Part shown: positions 1 to 7,061 of the stretch, piece after piece
Position numbering within the stretch: the stretch's first letter is position 1
How the letters are laid out: each line of letters begins with the position of its first letter
DNA from: an uncultured Bacteroidota bacterium
GTDB taxonomy: Bacteria; Bacteroidota; Bacteroidia; Flavobacteriales; Flavobacteriaceae
Length of the DNA: 11,432 nucleotides
NCBI GenBank assembly: GCA_903888655.1
Contig: CAISUR010000153.1
Location: 1-11,432 of the forward strand
Direction of reading: 5' to 3'
The notes under the pieces: model-generated
Databases searched by the model: none
What the model was told of the DNA's origin: nothing
Seen by the model: the letters and a program-made list of their open reading frames with translations, nothing else
Position numbers and translations under genes: made by a program

Positions 1-1361
1 CTGCAGTTGTTCCAATACCAGACGAAGGATTAAGTGTTGCCGTTTTTACAACATCTGCTCCTGGAGAACCAATATCAATGTTTGAAAATACATTTAAGGC
101 ATTACAAAATTTAGATTATCCTCATACTACTTATTTGCTAGACAGTACAGAAGATATTGCTTTTAAAGAATTAGCAGAAAAACACGAAATTGTATGGTTA
201 GATTTAGCCAATTTACCAGGAGCAAAAGCTGGAAAAGTAAATGAAGCTTTGCGAAGAACTAAAGAAGAATTTATCCTAATTTTAGATCCCGACCATATTG
301 TTTTCCCAAATTTTTTAGACCAAACGTTGGGTTTTTTTAAAAATGAAAATATCGGTTTTGTTCAAGTAAGTCAAGGATATTATAACATGTATCGTTCTTT
401 TACTGCTCGTGGTGCAGCCGAACAAACGTATACGTTTTATGGTCCAACTCAAATGGGATTGTATGGTTATGGCGGTGCTGTAGCCATTGGTGCAAATTGT
501 ACTTTTAGAAGAAAAGCATTAGAAAGTATTGGTGGCCATGCCCAAGGATTAGCAGAAGATTTACAAACTTCTATTCGTATTCATGCTAAAGGATGGAAAT
601 CTGTTTACAATCCTGTGATTGTTAGTCGTGGTCTAGTTCCAGAGGACTTTGCTTCTTTTTGCAAACAACAATTAAAATGGGCGCGCGGCGTTTTTGAATT
701 ACTATTTGATGAAATGCCTTATATAATGAACGATTTAACATTTTGGCAAAAAATATCTTATTTATCTATTGGAACATATTATTTTTTTGGAACGATTACA
801 GCTTTTTTTATTCTAATCCCTTTACTCTATTTCTTTACCAAAATTATTCCTGGAAGTATGGATTTTACCGAATTTATTGTAAGGGGTTCCATTATATTAT
901 TCATTTCAATCTTTATTTATGCGTATGCTCAAAAATTTCTTTGCGACAGAAAAACAGAACGTGGCTTTCATTGGAGAGGAATGATACTAAAATATTCTTG
1001 TTGGCCGGTGTTTTTATATGCTTTTTATTTGACTTTAATTCATAAAAAAATCCCCTATATCCCTACTGCAAAAACTGCTGTCAAAGGGTTTATAAATCCT
1101 TTTGTAAAACCATTGATAATCTATTGTATTGTTTTTTTTATAACTGTAATAGGAGTTTATATTGAACGAAGATACTTCACTCCAGAAAGCGAATTGATTT
1201 TTACCGCGCAAAGAACCTGGGGAATGATTGGTTTTTCATTGATAGCATTCATACAGTCCGTAGGTGGAATATTAGCCGCTTATGAAGCCATGCATCTGAA
1301 AGCAGAAGACGCTTGGAGCCGAATAAAAATAACATCTGATAAAAAAATTGAAGTAGAATAA
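1..1361 (+). CDS. Processive family-2 glycosyltransferase (cellulose-synthase-like), 5' partial
   Basis: Inner-membrane polysaccharide synthase that should polymerise sugars from a nucleotide-sugar donor and move the chain across the membrane. The frame is open from base 3 with no upstream stop, and residues typical of a GT2 N-terminus (VAVFTTSAPGEP) precede the Met at 78, so that Met is internal and the gene starts outside the window. Numbered from it, the GT-A core shows D22 (LDSTED), the DxD-type D70-P-D72, the catalytic-base motif AED (E160-D161) and QQLKW (197-201), a QxxRW variant with Lys for Arg. About five hydrophobic segments follow (roughly 226-253, 267-286, 304-320, 343-361, 382-401), then a short charged tail. 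No PilZ domain follows, unlike BcsA. It lies 21 nt upstream of rfbF in a likely operon. The family is clear; the donor and polymer are not. Confidence 0.9.
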   Translation, partial: AVVPIPDEGLSVAVFTTSAPGEPISMFENTFKALQNLDYPHTTYLLDSTEDIAFKELAEKHEIVWLDLANLPGAKAGKVNEALRRTKEEFILILDPDHIVFPNFLDQTLGFFKNENIGFVQVSQGYYNMYRSFTARGAAEQTYTFYGPTQMGLYGYGGAVAIGANCTFRRKALESIGGHAQGLAEDLQTSIRIHAKGWKSVYNPVIVSRGLVPEDFASFCKQQLKWARGVFELLFDEMPYIMNDLTFWQKISYLSIGTYYFFGTITAFFILIPLLYFFTKIIPGSMDFTEFIVRGSIILFISIFIYAYAQKFLCDRKTERGFHWRGMILKYSCWPVFLYAFYLTLIHKKIPYIPTAKTAVKGFINPFVKPLIIYCIVFFITVIGVYIERRYFTPESELIFTAQRTWGMIGFSLIAFIQSVGGILAAYEAMHLKAEDAWSRIKITSDKKIEVE

Positions 1362-1382
1362 TAACCTAAAAAAAAGAAAACT

Positions 1383-2159
1383 ATGAAAACGCTGTTATTA
1401 GCAGGAGGATTTGGAACCCGTTTTAGTGAAGCAACAGACATGATTCCAAAACCAATGATTCAAATTGGGGCACAACCTATTTTATGGCATATTATGAAGA
1501 TTTATTCAGAACAAGGATACAATGATTTTGTTGTTCTTTTAGGCTACAAAGGATATGTGATAAAAGAATATTTTGTAAATTATTTTCTTCATAATAGTGA
1601 TGTAACTATTGATTTATCTAACAATGAAGTGAAAATATTAAACAATAAATCAGAACCATGGAAGATTACTTTAATTGATACTGGTTTGGATGCCATGACT
1701 GGAGGAAGAGTGTTGCAAGCGAAAGAGGTAGTGGGTAATGAACCCTTTATGTTAACCTATGGTGATGGTGTTGGTAATGTAAATATTAAAGAATTAGTTG
1801 CTTTCCATAAAAATCATGGGAAAGCAGTAACCATGACAACAGTGCAGCCCGAAGGTCGTTTTGGTGGTGTTTCTTTTGATGGTCAAAGTGGTTATGTTAG
1901 TAATTTTATCGAAAAACCAGTTGGTGATGGTGGATGGATTAATGCGGGATTTTTTGTTTGCGAACCCAGAGCTTTCGATTACATTACTAATGGTATTCAA
2001 ACAATTTGGGAAAAAGAACCTTTAGAAAATCTAGCGAAAGACGGCGAATTATTTGCTTATAAACATCATGGTTTTTGGAAACCAATGGATACTTTACGAG
2101 ATAATATACAGTTGAATGAAATGTGGAAAAACAACAAAGCATTATGGAAAACGTGGTAA
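1383..2159 (+). CDS. rfbF: Glucose-1-phosphate cytidylyltransferase
   Basis: Cytosolic enzyme making CDP-glucose from CTP and alpha-D-glucose-1-phosphate, the entry step to CDP-linked 6-deoxy and 3,6-dideoxyhexoses. At 258 aa it has the usual RfbF length. The nucleotidyltransferase signature LAGGFGTR lies at residues 6-13, followed by IPKPM (21-25), GGR (108-110), the metal-binding YGDG (126-129) and EKP (177-179). The C-terminal HHGFWKPMDTLRD is characteristic of RfbF and separates it from the glucose-1-P thymidylyl- and uridylyltransferases. The start follows an A-rich leader (aaaaaaaagaaaact), usual in this phylum. Its 3' end overlaps rfbG, which catalyses the next step, and this supports the assignment. 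Confidence 0.95.
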   Translation: MKTLLLAGGFGTRFSEATDMIPKPMIQIGAQPILWHIMKIYSEQGYNDFVVLLGYKGYVIKEYFVNYFLHNSDVTIDLSNNEVKILNNKSEPWKITLIDTGLDAMTGGRVLQAKEVVGNEPFMLTYGDGVGNVNIKELVAFHKNHGKAVTMTTVQPEGRFGGVSFDGQSGYVSNFIEKPVGDGGWINAGFFVCEPRAFDYITNGIQTIWEKEPLENLAKDGELFAYKHHGFWKPMDTLRDNIQLNEMWKNNKALWKTW

Positions 2160-3256
2160 ACTTTCAATCGCTTTTTGGCGGAGTCTACAAAGATAAAAAA
2201 GTGCTTTTAACTGGACATACTGGTTTCAAAGGCTCGTGGTTAGCACTTTGGCTTGAACAAATGGGCGCAAAAGTCTATGGCTATGCATTGGCTAATGAAG
2301 ATACAAATCATTTAGATTTATTACCATTGAACATCAATCAAAGTTTTAATGACTTGAGGGATTTAGTAGCTTTGCAAAACTATTTTAACGAAGTGCAACC
2401 CGATATAGTATTTCATTTGGCAGCTCAGGCTTTAGTAAGACAATCCTATATTGACCCTATTGAAACTTTTTCTACCAATGTAATGGGAACCTTAAATGTG
2501 TATGAAGCTTGTAGAAAGACTACTTCCGTAAAAGCAATCGTTAATGTGACTAGCGATAAATGTTACGAAAACAAAGAATGGAACTGGGGGTATCGTGAAA
2601 ACGAACCTATGGGTGGTTACGACCCATATAGTTCTTCTAAAGGGTGTGCAGAGCTATTGACTTCTTCTTATCGGAACTCTTATTTCAATGTTGATGATTA
2701 TGGTGTAAAACATCAGGTATTGCTAGCTAGTGGACGTGCTGGAAATGTTATTGGCGGTGGCGATTGGGCTGATGATAGACTGATTCCTGATATTGTTAGA
2801 GCCACCTCAAAACACGAAGCGGTTAAAATTAGAAATCCTAAAGCCACCCGACCTTGGCAACATGTTTTAGAACCGTTGAGTGGTTATTTAACATTGGGAT
2901 GGAAATTGTTAGAGAAAGATTTTTGTTCTGCTGAAGGTTGGAACTTTGGTCCCGACAACAATAGTAATCTTCCTGTGGTTGATATAATTGAGTTGTCGAA
3001 AAAATACTGGAATGAAATTACAATTGAATTCAGTAAAGATCCTAACGACCATCACGAAGCTAATTTATTAATGCTAGATTGTTCCAAAGCGAATAAACTT
3101 TTGAAGTGGAGAGCCGTTTGGGGTATTGATAAAACAATAGACAAAACCATTAGTTGGTATAAAGAATACTATCTGAATAACAGCGTAGTAACCCTAGCGG
3201 ATTTAAGTGATTATGTAAAAGATGCAAAAGCAGCAAAAATTCAATGGGCGCAATAA
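2144..3256 (+). CDS. rfbG: CDP-glucose 4,6-dehydratase
   Basis: Extended short-chain dehydrogenase/reductase that converts CDP-glucose to CDP-4-keto-6-deoxy-D-glucose with bound NAD+. I chose the ATG at 2144 (370 aa), which begins MENVVN as RfbG proteins commonly do. A GTG in frame at 2123 would add seven residues, with nothing to favour it. From 2144, the Rossmann motif TGHTGFKG is at 23-30, HLAAQ at 91-95, TSDK at 136-139, and the catalytic YxxxK is Y162/K166 in DPYSSSK. The sequence TGHTGFKGSWL is a strong marker for CDP-glucose rather than dTDP-glucose dehydratases. The gene overlaps rfbF by 16 nt and the next gene by 13 nt, indicating translational coupling. Confidence 0.94.
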   Translation: MENVVNFQSLFGGVYKDKKVLLTGHTGFKGSWLALWLEQMGAKVYGYALANEDTNHLDLLPLNINQSFNDLRDLVALQNYFNEVQPDIVFHLAAQALVRQSYIDPIETFSTNVMGTLNVYEACRKTTSVKAIVNVTSDKCYENKEWNWGYRENEPMGGYDPYSSSKGCAELLTSSYRNSYFNVDDYGVKHQVLLASGRAGNVIGGGDWADDRLIPDIVRATSKHEAVKIRNPKATRPWQHVLEPLSGYLTLGWKLLEKDFCSAEGWNFGPDNNSNLPVVDIIELSKKYWNEITIEFSKDPNDHHEANLLMLDCSKANKLLKWRAVWGIDKTIDKTISWYKEYYLNNSVVTLADLSDYVKDAKAAKIQWAQ

Positions 3257-4149
3257 ATATAAAAAATAAAAGAGTTTTAGTTACTGGTGGAAATGGCTAT
3301 CTTGGTTCTTTTCTGGTTAAAGCATTGGAAAAAGAAAATGCCAATGTATTTGTTGCCTCCAGAAATGCGGAATTGCTTTACAATCATTTTGCGGTGGACA
3401 TTACAGATTTTGATGCCATCAATAAAGTAGTTCAAGAAATACAACCTGATGTAGTATTTCATCTAGCAGCCAATATTAGCCGAAGTCGTGATTTTGCTAT
3501 CTATGACGATATGGCTAAAGTTAATATAACCGGAACCCTTAATCTATTACAAGCATTGCAAAATTTTGATGCGCACTTTATTTTTACTTCTTCCAGTGAA
3601 ATCTATGGAAATAACGTGTCTCCATTTCATGAAAATCAGCTTCCAAAACCGGTTTCACCTTATTCTTTAAGTAAAGTAAATGCCGAAATGTTAATCCAAA
3701 CTTACTGCTTAAATCATAACAAAAAATTTACTAACTTGCGCATATTCAACTTCTATGGAGAGCATATGCCGGAAGATTTCTTTATTCCTCAAATGATTAA
3801 TTCACTAAAAAGAGAAGAAGATTTCTTGATGACAAAAGGAGAACAAACAAGGGATTTTCTATATATTGACGATGTTGTAAATGCGTTACTTTTAACAGCT
3901 AAAAGCATCAATTCCTACAACGAAACCATGAATGTTTGTAGTGGAAAAGGGACAAAGCTAAACGAATTGGCAGCAGCGGTAAATGAAAGAATGAATTCTA
4001 AAGCTAAAATTATCTTTGGAGCTATTCCCTACAGAGATAACGAAGTTTGGGAAATGATTGGAGATAACTCCAAAATAAAACAAAAATTAGGTTTTGAACC
4101 GCAAGTAAATATAGAAAACGGTATCAAAAGAGTACTACATAATTCATAA
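3244..4149 (+). CDS. NAD-dependent epimerase/dehydratase, probable CDP-4-keto-6-deoxyhexose reductase or epimerase
   Basis: Extended SDR-family nucleotide-sugar enzyme of 301 aa. The NAD(P)-binding GxxGxxG is TGGNGYLG (G15, G18, G21), HLAAN lies at 73-77, the active-site Ser/Thr stretch TSSS at 115-118, and YxxxK is Y140/K144 (SPYSLSK). RDFLYIDDVV at 203-212 is the usual sugar-binding-half motif. The sequence alone does not fix the reaction. Because it starts inside the end of rfbG and no RfbH-type 3-dehydrase is present here, I infer that it acts directly on CDP-4-keto-6-deoxyglucose, reducing or epimerising it. The paratose/abequose synthases of CDP pathways belong to this same superfamily. 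An unrelated UDP- or GDP-sugar substrate is possible. Confidence 0.82.
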   Translation: MGAINIKNKRVLVTGGNGYLGSFLVKALEKENANVFVASRNAELLYNHFAVDITDFDAINKVVQEIQPDVVFHLAANISRSRDFAIYDDMAKVNITGTLNLLQALQNFDAHFIFTSSSEIYGNNVSPFHENQLPKPVSPYSLSKVNAEMLIQTYCLNHNKKFTNLRIFNFYGEHMPEDFFIPQMINSLKREEDFLMTKGEQTRDFLYIDDVVNALLLTAKSINSYNETMNVCSGKGTKLNELAAAVNERMNSKAKIIFGAIPYRDNEVWEMIGDNSKIKQKLGFEPQVNIENGIKRVLHNS

Positions 4150-4152
4150 ATT

Positions 4153-5343
4153 ATGGAAAAGATTAAAAAATTATCGAGATTGTTCTATGTTCTCATTGCA
4201 TTAACCTTGGGTTTTATTGTAGTTTATGGACTTTCGAAAGTGAGCGACAAATCAAAAGGACCTATTGAAACCGTGTTGACCAAAGCAGGAACTACGGTTC
4301 AAGAAGTAGAAAAAACAATTATTCTAGACCAACGAGAAGGTACTCGTGAAGATAAGTTGGCATGGTTTAAAACCCAACGAAATAGCAAAGAAAAACTAAT
4401 TCACTCTAAAATCATTCTTTTTGGAGCTTCCGATGATAGCAAAAAAGAATCCTATGAAAATATTATCAATCTTGAAGATTCACTAGACCTCACATTCCCT
4501 ATTATCCATATTTATAAAGCTTGGGGTGAAAAGAAAGAACAAGAATTTCCTGTAAAAGAAATCAACGCCATTTATGAAATTGGTTCTATACCAATGATTA
4601 CGTGGGAACCATGGGTAAGTGATTTTTCTGTTGAGAATTTCCCAGGTATTGAACCGATAGAAACCAGAGATAAAGGAGCTATGAAGGCTGTCGCCAATGG
4701 ATTATATGATTCCTTTTTGAAAAAATGGGCATCTGATGCAAAAAAATTCGGACATCCAGTATATTTAAGATTAGGTCATGAAATGAACGAACCATACCGT
4801 TATCCTTGGGGACCTCAAAATGATACTCCTCAAGAATTTGTAGCAGGTTGGAGACACGTACGTGATGTATTTGACCAAATTGGTGCTAAAAATATTATTT
4901 GGGTTTGGAGTCCTCATACTGCCTATGGCTATTTTGATGCGTATTATCCTGGTAGCGAATATGTAGATATGATTTCTACTGGTATCCTAAACTTTGGAAC
5001 AAGCATAAGTTGGAGTAAATGGTGGACATTTGCCGAAATTTTTGGAACACACTACAAAGAACTAGCAGCTTTTAATAAACCCATGATGATAGCAGAGTTT
5101 GGTTCACTAAAAACAGGTGGGGATCGAGCGAAATGGTTTGGAGATGCGTTACAAAATTTCCAGAAAAATTATCCTTTAGTTAATTCGATTGCATTCTTTC
5201 ACTACTCTGGAGATAAAACTATTAGCGACAAATCAGTTAACTGGTATATCAAAGACGATAAAAAAGTTACTAGCGAAATTAAAAAACAATTAAAACTTTG
5301 GGACGCTTCTGTAAAACAACCTTCTATAGAAGTAAAAAAATAA
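4153..5343 (+). CDS. Membrane-anchored glycoside hydrolase, family 26 (beta-mannanase-like)
   Basis: Predicted endo-acting beta-glycanase of 396 aa. A short basic N-terminus (MEKIKKLSR) and one hydrophobic segment at about 10-27, with no lipobox Cys and no clear cleavage site, suggest an uncleaved anchor holding the enzyme on the periplasmic face. The (beta/alpha)8 domain spans about 85-385. It carries the GH26 acid/base motif RLGHEMNEPYRYPWG, with E210 in GHEMN, and the nucleophile motif MIAEFGS with E315. Trp-rich strands (WEPW 151-154, WVWSPH 250-255) fit the subsites. GH26 members cleave beta-1,4-mannan, beta-1,3-xylan or mixed-linkage glucan, and which applies is unknown. It starts 3 nt after the SDR gene and closes a cluster headed by a synthase, so trimming or releasing that synthase's polymer is the likely role, as BcsZ does for cellulose. 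Confidence 0.88.
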   Translation: MEKIKKLSRLFYVLIALTLGFIVVYGLSKVSDKSKGPIETVLTKAGTTVQEVEKTIILDQREGTREDKLAWFKTQRNSKEKLIHSKIILFGASDDSKKESYENIINLEDSLDLTFPIIHIYKAWGEKKEQEFPVKEINAIYEIGSIPMITWEPWVSDFSVENFPGIEPIETRDKGAMKAVANGLYDSFLKKWASDAKKFGHPVYLRLGHEMNEPYRYPWGPQNDTPQEFVAGWRHVRDVFDQIGAKNIIWVWSPHTAYGYFDAYYPGSEYVDMISTGILNFGTSISWSKWWTFAEIFGTHYKELAAFNKPMMIAEFGSLKTGGDRAKWFGDALQNFQKNYPLVNSIAFFHYSGDKTISDKSVNWYIKDDKKVTSEIKKQLKLWDASVKQPSIEVKK

Positions 5344-5520
5344 TTTGTTTTTTCTATATTCAGGTTAATCTTCAACTAAACAAACAACCAAATTATATTT
5401 ACAAAGCAAAACTTTGGGTCAAAACCCCATATGAGTTGTAGTATTGTTATTGATGTAATTATTATAATTGGTTTTTTATATTTTACTAAAATAGGTTTCA
5501 TTTTTTAATGGTTTTGAGTG
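5344..5520. other. Convergent intergenic region with weak terminator-like hairpins
   Basis: This 177-bp AT-rich gap separates the stops of two converging genes, so transcription from both sides should end here. Two small adjacent hairpins are visible: CAAAG-caaaa-CTTTG at 5402-5416 and GGGT-caaa-ACCC at 5416-5427. A longer-range inverted repeat pairs TCAAAACC(CC)AT (5419-5430) with ATGGTTTTGA (5508-5517). None has the GC-rich stem plus T-run of a classical intrinsic terminator. They are recorded as the best candidates only. Confidence 0.3.
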
Positions 5521-6123
5521 TTATTTGATTTGTGAAAAAACAAAATACATTTCGGATGCTATTTCGATGCTAAGCTCCAAATATTTTTCATCCATTACTG
5601 AAGTTCCGTCAAAGGCTTTTGGATCCTCATAGCGAATTGGTAAACGCCTCTCCGCTCCAGCTATAAAAGGACAACCTTCATCCGCAGAGGAACACGTCAT
5701 AATTGCAGCAAATTTATTTTCTGGATTGAATGTATCATCAAATGTTTTCGAGAAGCATATAATAGGATGTTGATTATGATCATATTTAATTCCAAAAACA
5801 GGATTGACTGTATCACTTAATTTCTGAATTATAAATCCTTGTTTACCTAGTGTTTCTCCAATTTTAAAAAAAATTGCTGTAGCTTCTGTTCCACCTGAAT
5901 AACAAAACACATTTTTGATTCCAAAATGAAAAGCCATTGTTTGCGCCCATATTTGCGCTAGATGACTTCTACGAGAATTGTGAGTACAAATAAAATTCAA
6001 GTGAACCTCTTGATGAAAATTTACTTTTTGTTGAATATAATCAATCAAAGGTTGAAGCACTTTCTTCCTTTCTTCGGTAATAGTAATTTTAGAAAGTGCT
6101 GCGATAGTTTCAGATAGATTCAT
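5521..6123 (-). CDS. arsC: Arsenate reductase, thioredoxin-coupled LMW-phosphatase fold
   Basis: Cytosolic enzyme of the low-molecular-weight tyrosine phosphatase fold, expected to reduce arsenate to arsenite. The P-loop C-X5-R is C46-THNSR-R52 followed by Ser (FICTHNSRRS). A Cys pair C144/C151, spaced C-X6-C in MTCSSADEGCP, matches the spacing of the Cys82/Cys89 redox pair in plasmid pI258 ArsC. The general-acid DP is D167-P168 in RYEDPK. All three reactive cysteines of the thioredoxin-linked type are therefore present. At 200 aa it is longer than the roughly 130-aa pI258 enzyme because about 40 residues precede the first strand and loops are inserted. It is the last gene of the arsR operon, 54 nt after the DUF6428-like gene. 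A plain tyrosine phosphatase is less likely given the Cys pair and context. Confidence 0.88.
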   Translation of the reverse strand: MNLSETIAALSKITITEERKKVLQPLIDYIQQKVNFHQEVHLNFICTHNSRRSHLAQIWAQTMAFHFGIKNVFCYSGGTEATAIFFKIGETLGKQGFIIQKLSDTVNPVFGIKYDHNQHPIICFSKTFDDTFNPENKFAAIMTCSSADEGCPFIAGAERRLPIRYEDPKAFDGTSVMDEKYLELSIEIASEMYFVFSQIK

Positions 6124-6177
6124 TGCGATGTTTTTTGAAAATTAGAATTGTAAATTATTGAATAAGAACATTTTTGA

Positions 6178-6654
6178 TTAACAACAACCCGAATTTGGTG
6201 TACAAGAAGTTTTATCTTTTGGTTTCCACTCTCCTATTTTGACATTCAATTTTTCTGGAGGAATTCCACACTGATCTTTAGCCAAACAATCTGTGATTTT
6301 GGATTGAAGTTGAAAATTAGTTCCATTAAAATCAAGACCAAATTTACCAATAGTATCTTTCATTTGATATTCTACTTCAATTTCTAAATCAGGTATTTGT
6401 AATTTGGATTCAGACAATTCAATAATATGAAGTAATTTTTCTGGATGCAATCGATGATCGAAATCATTTGCTTCCCAAAGTTGAAAATTAACCACTTCCT
6501 CAGAACGAATAACGCCACCACAATCAATAAAATGTTTAGTTATTTTGCCTACTTCAGTTACATGAAAATGATTAGGCACCAATTCACCATTGGGAAGTTC
6601 AAAGCCAATTGTAGTTAGTTTTTTTAATTCGTTTTTAATTTCTGTTAATGTCAT
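6178..6654 (-). CDS. DUF6428-like protein of ars operons, Cys-rich C-terminus
   Basis: A 158-aa soluble protein of unknown function. I recognise the overall pattern (LPNGELVPNHFHVTEVG near the N-terminus, FIDCGG, FQLWEA, EIEVEYQ, DCLAKDQCGIPPEKL) as that of the DUF6428 family found beside arsR and arsC in Bacteroidetes. This is from memory and has not been searched. There is no signal peptide or membrane segment. Cysteines occur in IDCGG, in DCLAKDQCG, and in a tail ending CTPNSGCC, with several His residues near the N-terminal third (HFH, CGG, DHRLHP). That arrangement could bind a thiophilic metalloid such as arsenite, but this is inference. It sits between arsR (46 nt upstream) and arsC (54 nt downstream), so arsenic-responsive expression is expected. 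Confidence 0.75.
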   Translation of the reverse strand: MTLTEIKNELKKLTTIGFELPNGELVPNHFHVTEVGKITKHFIDCGGVIRSEEVVNFQLWEANDFDHRLHPEKLLHIIELSESKLQIPDLEIEVEYQMKDTIGKFGLDFNGTNFQLQSKITDCLAKDQCGIPPEKLNVKIGEWKPKDKTSCTPNSGCC

Positions 6655-6700
6655 AATAGGAATTTTGAAGTATTGTATTAAGTAGATTTTATTTTATTGA

Positions 6701-7024
6701 CTAACAACATTTATTTTTTAATTGTTTAGAAATAGAACCAAAATAATGTTCAATTCTGTGAATGATTTCAGGATTAATACAATAACAGATAGCAGTTCCT
6801 TCAATAGTTCCTTTAATGATATTAGCATTTTTCAATTCTTTCAAATGTTGTGAGACGGTCGGCTGTGCCAATGGCAATTCGTTCACAATATCACCACAAA
6901 TACAGCTTTCAGCAGACAATAAATAATCTACAATCGCTACTCGTGCTGGATGAGACAATGCTTTAAAAAAAGTTGCCATTTCGTTGTGTGAAATAGAAAA
7001 CGATTCTGATTTAGATGCTCCCAT
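6701..7024 (-). CDS. arsR: ArsR-family metalloid-responsive transcriptional repressor
   Basis: A 107-aa winged-helix repressor of the ArsR/SmtB family, expected to dissociate from DNA on binding As(III) or Sb(III). The HTH region FFKALSHPARVAIVDYLL (19-36) leads into the recognition helix AQPTVSQHLKELKNANII (53-70). Cys residues sit at C41 and C43 (ESCICGDIV), close to the place of the C-V-C site in R773 ArsR, with a second pair C80/C82 on the wing strand. The protein ends in C106-C107, recalling the C-terminal vicinal Cys pair of Acidithiobacillus ferrooxidans ArsR. Which cysteines form the site cannot be told here. It is first in a three-gene operon and diverges from tpx across 164 bp. An imperfect dyad over its promoter is the probable autoregulatory operator. 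Confidence 0.92.
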   Translation of the reverse strand: MGASKSESFSISHNEMATFFKALSHPARVAIVDYLLSAESCICGDIVNELPLAQPTVSQHLKELKNANIIKGTIEGTAICYCINPEIIHRIEHYFGSISKQLKNKCC

Positions 7025-7043
7025 AGGAAATCATTTATTTTTA

Positions 7044-7061
7044 TATTGCAATATTACGATA
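7044..7061. promoter_or_regulatory. Candidate ArsR operator (18-bp imperfect dyad)
   Basis: The sequence TATTGCAATATTACGATA is symmetric about 7052/7053, with seven of nine base pairs complementary (mismatches at 7049/7056 and 7047/7058). It also contains the perfect 12-bp palindrome ATATTGCAATAT at 7043-7054. It lies about 20 nt from the arsR start and covers the likely -7 element, the position expected for autorepression. The AT-rich composition raises the chance of random dyads, hence moderate confidence. Confidence 0.5.

Noticed and set aside
743..1045. A 100-codon frame inside the GT2 gene
   Set aside because: It is a +1-frame shadow of the AT-rich transmembrane part of the synthase, rich in Phe, Tyr and Asn and with no family pattern.
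2123..2143. A GTG start for rfbG seven codons upstream of the ATG
   Set aside because: It would lengthen the overlap with rfbF to 37 nt, and the added residues do not resemble RfbG N-termini. The ATG at 2144 gives the expected start.
5457..5469. Inverted repeat AATTAT-t-ATAATT in the convergent gap
   Set aside because: It is pure A/T with a one-base loop that cannot form a stable hairpin. It is expected by chance in this composition.
5431..5508. A 25-codon open frame (starts MSCSIVIDV) encoding a very hydrophobic peptide between the GH26 gene and arsC
   Set aside because: It has no ribosome-binding or promoter signal. It lies in AT-rich DNA where Ile/Phe-rich frames arise by chance, and it sits between two convergent stops.
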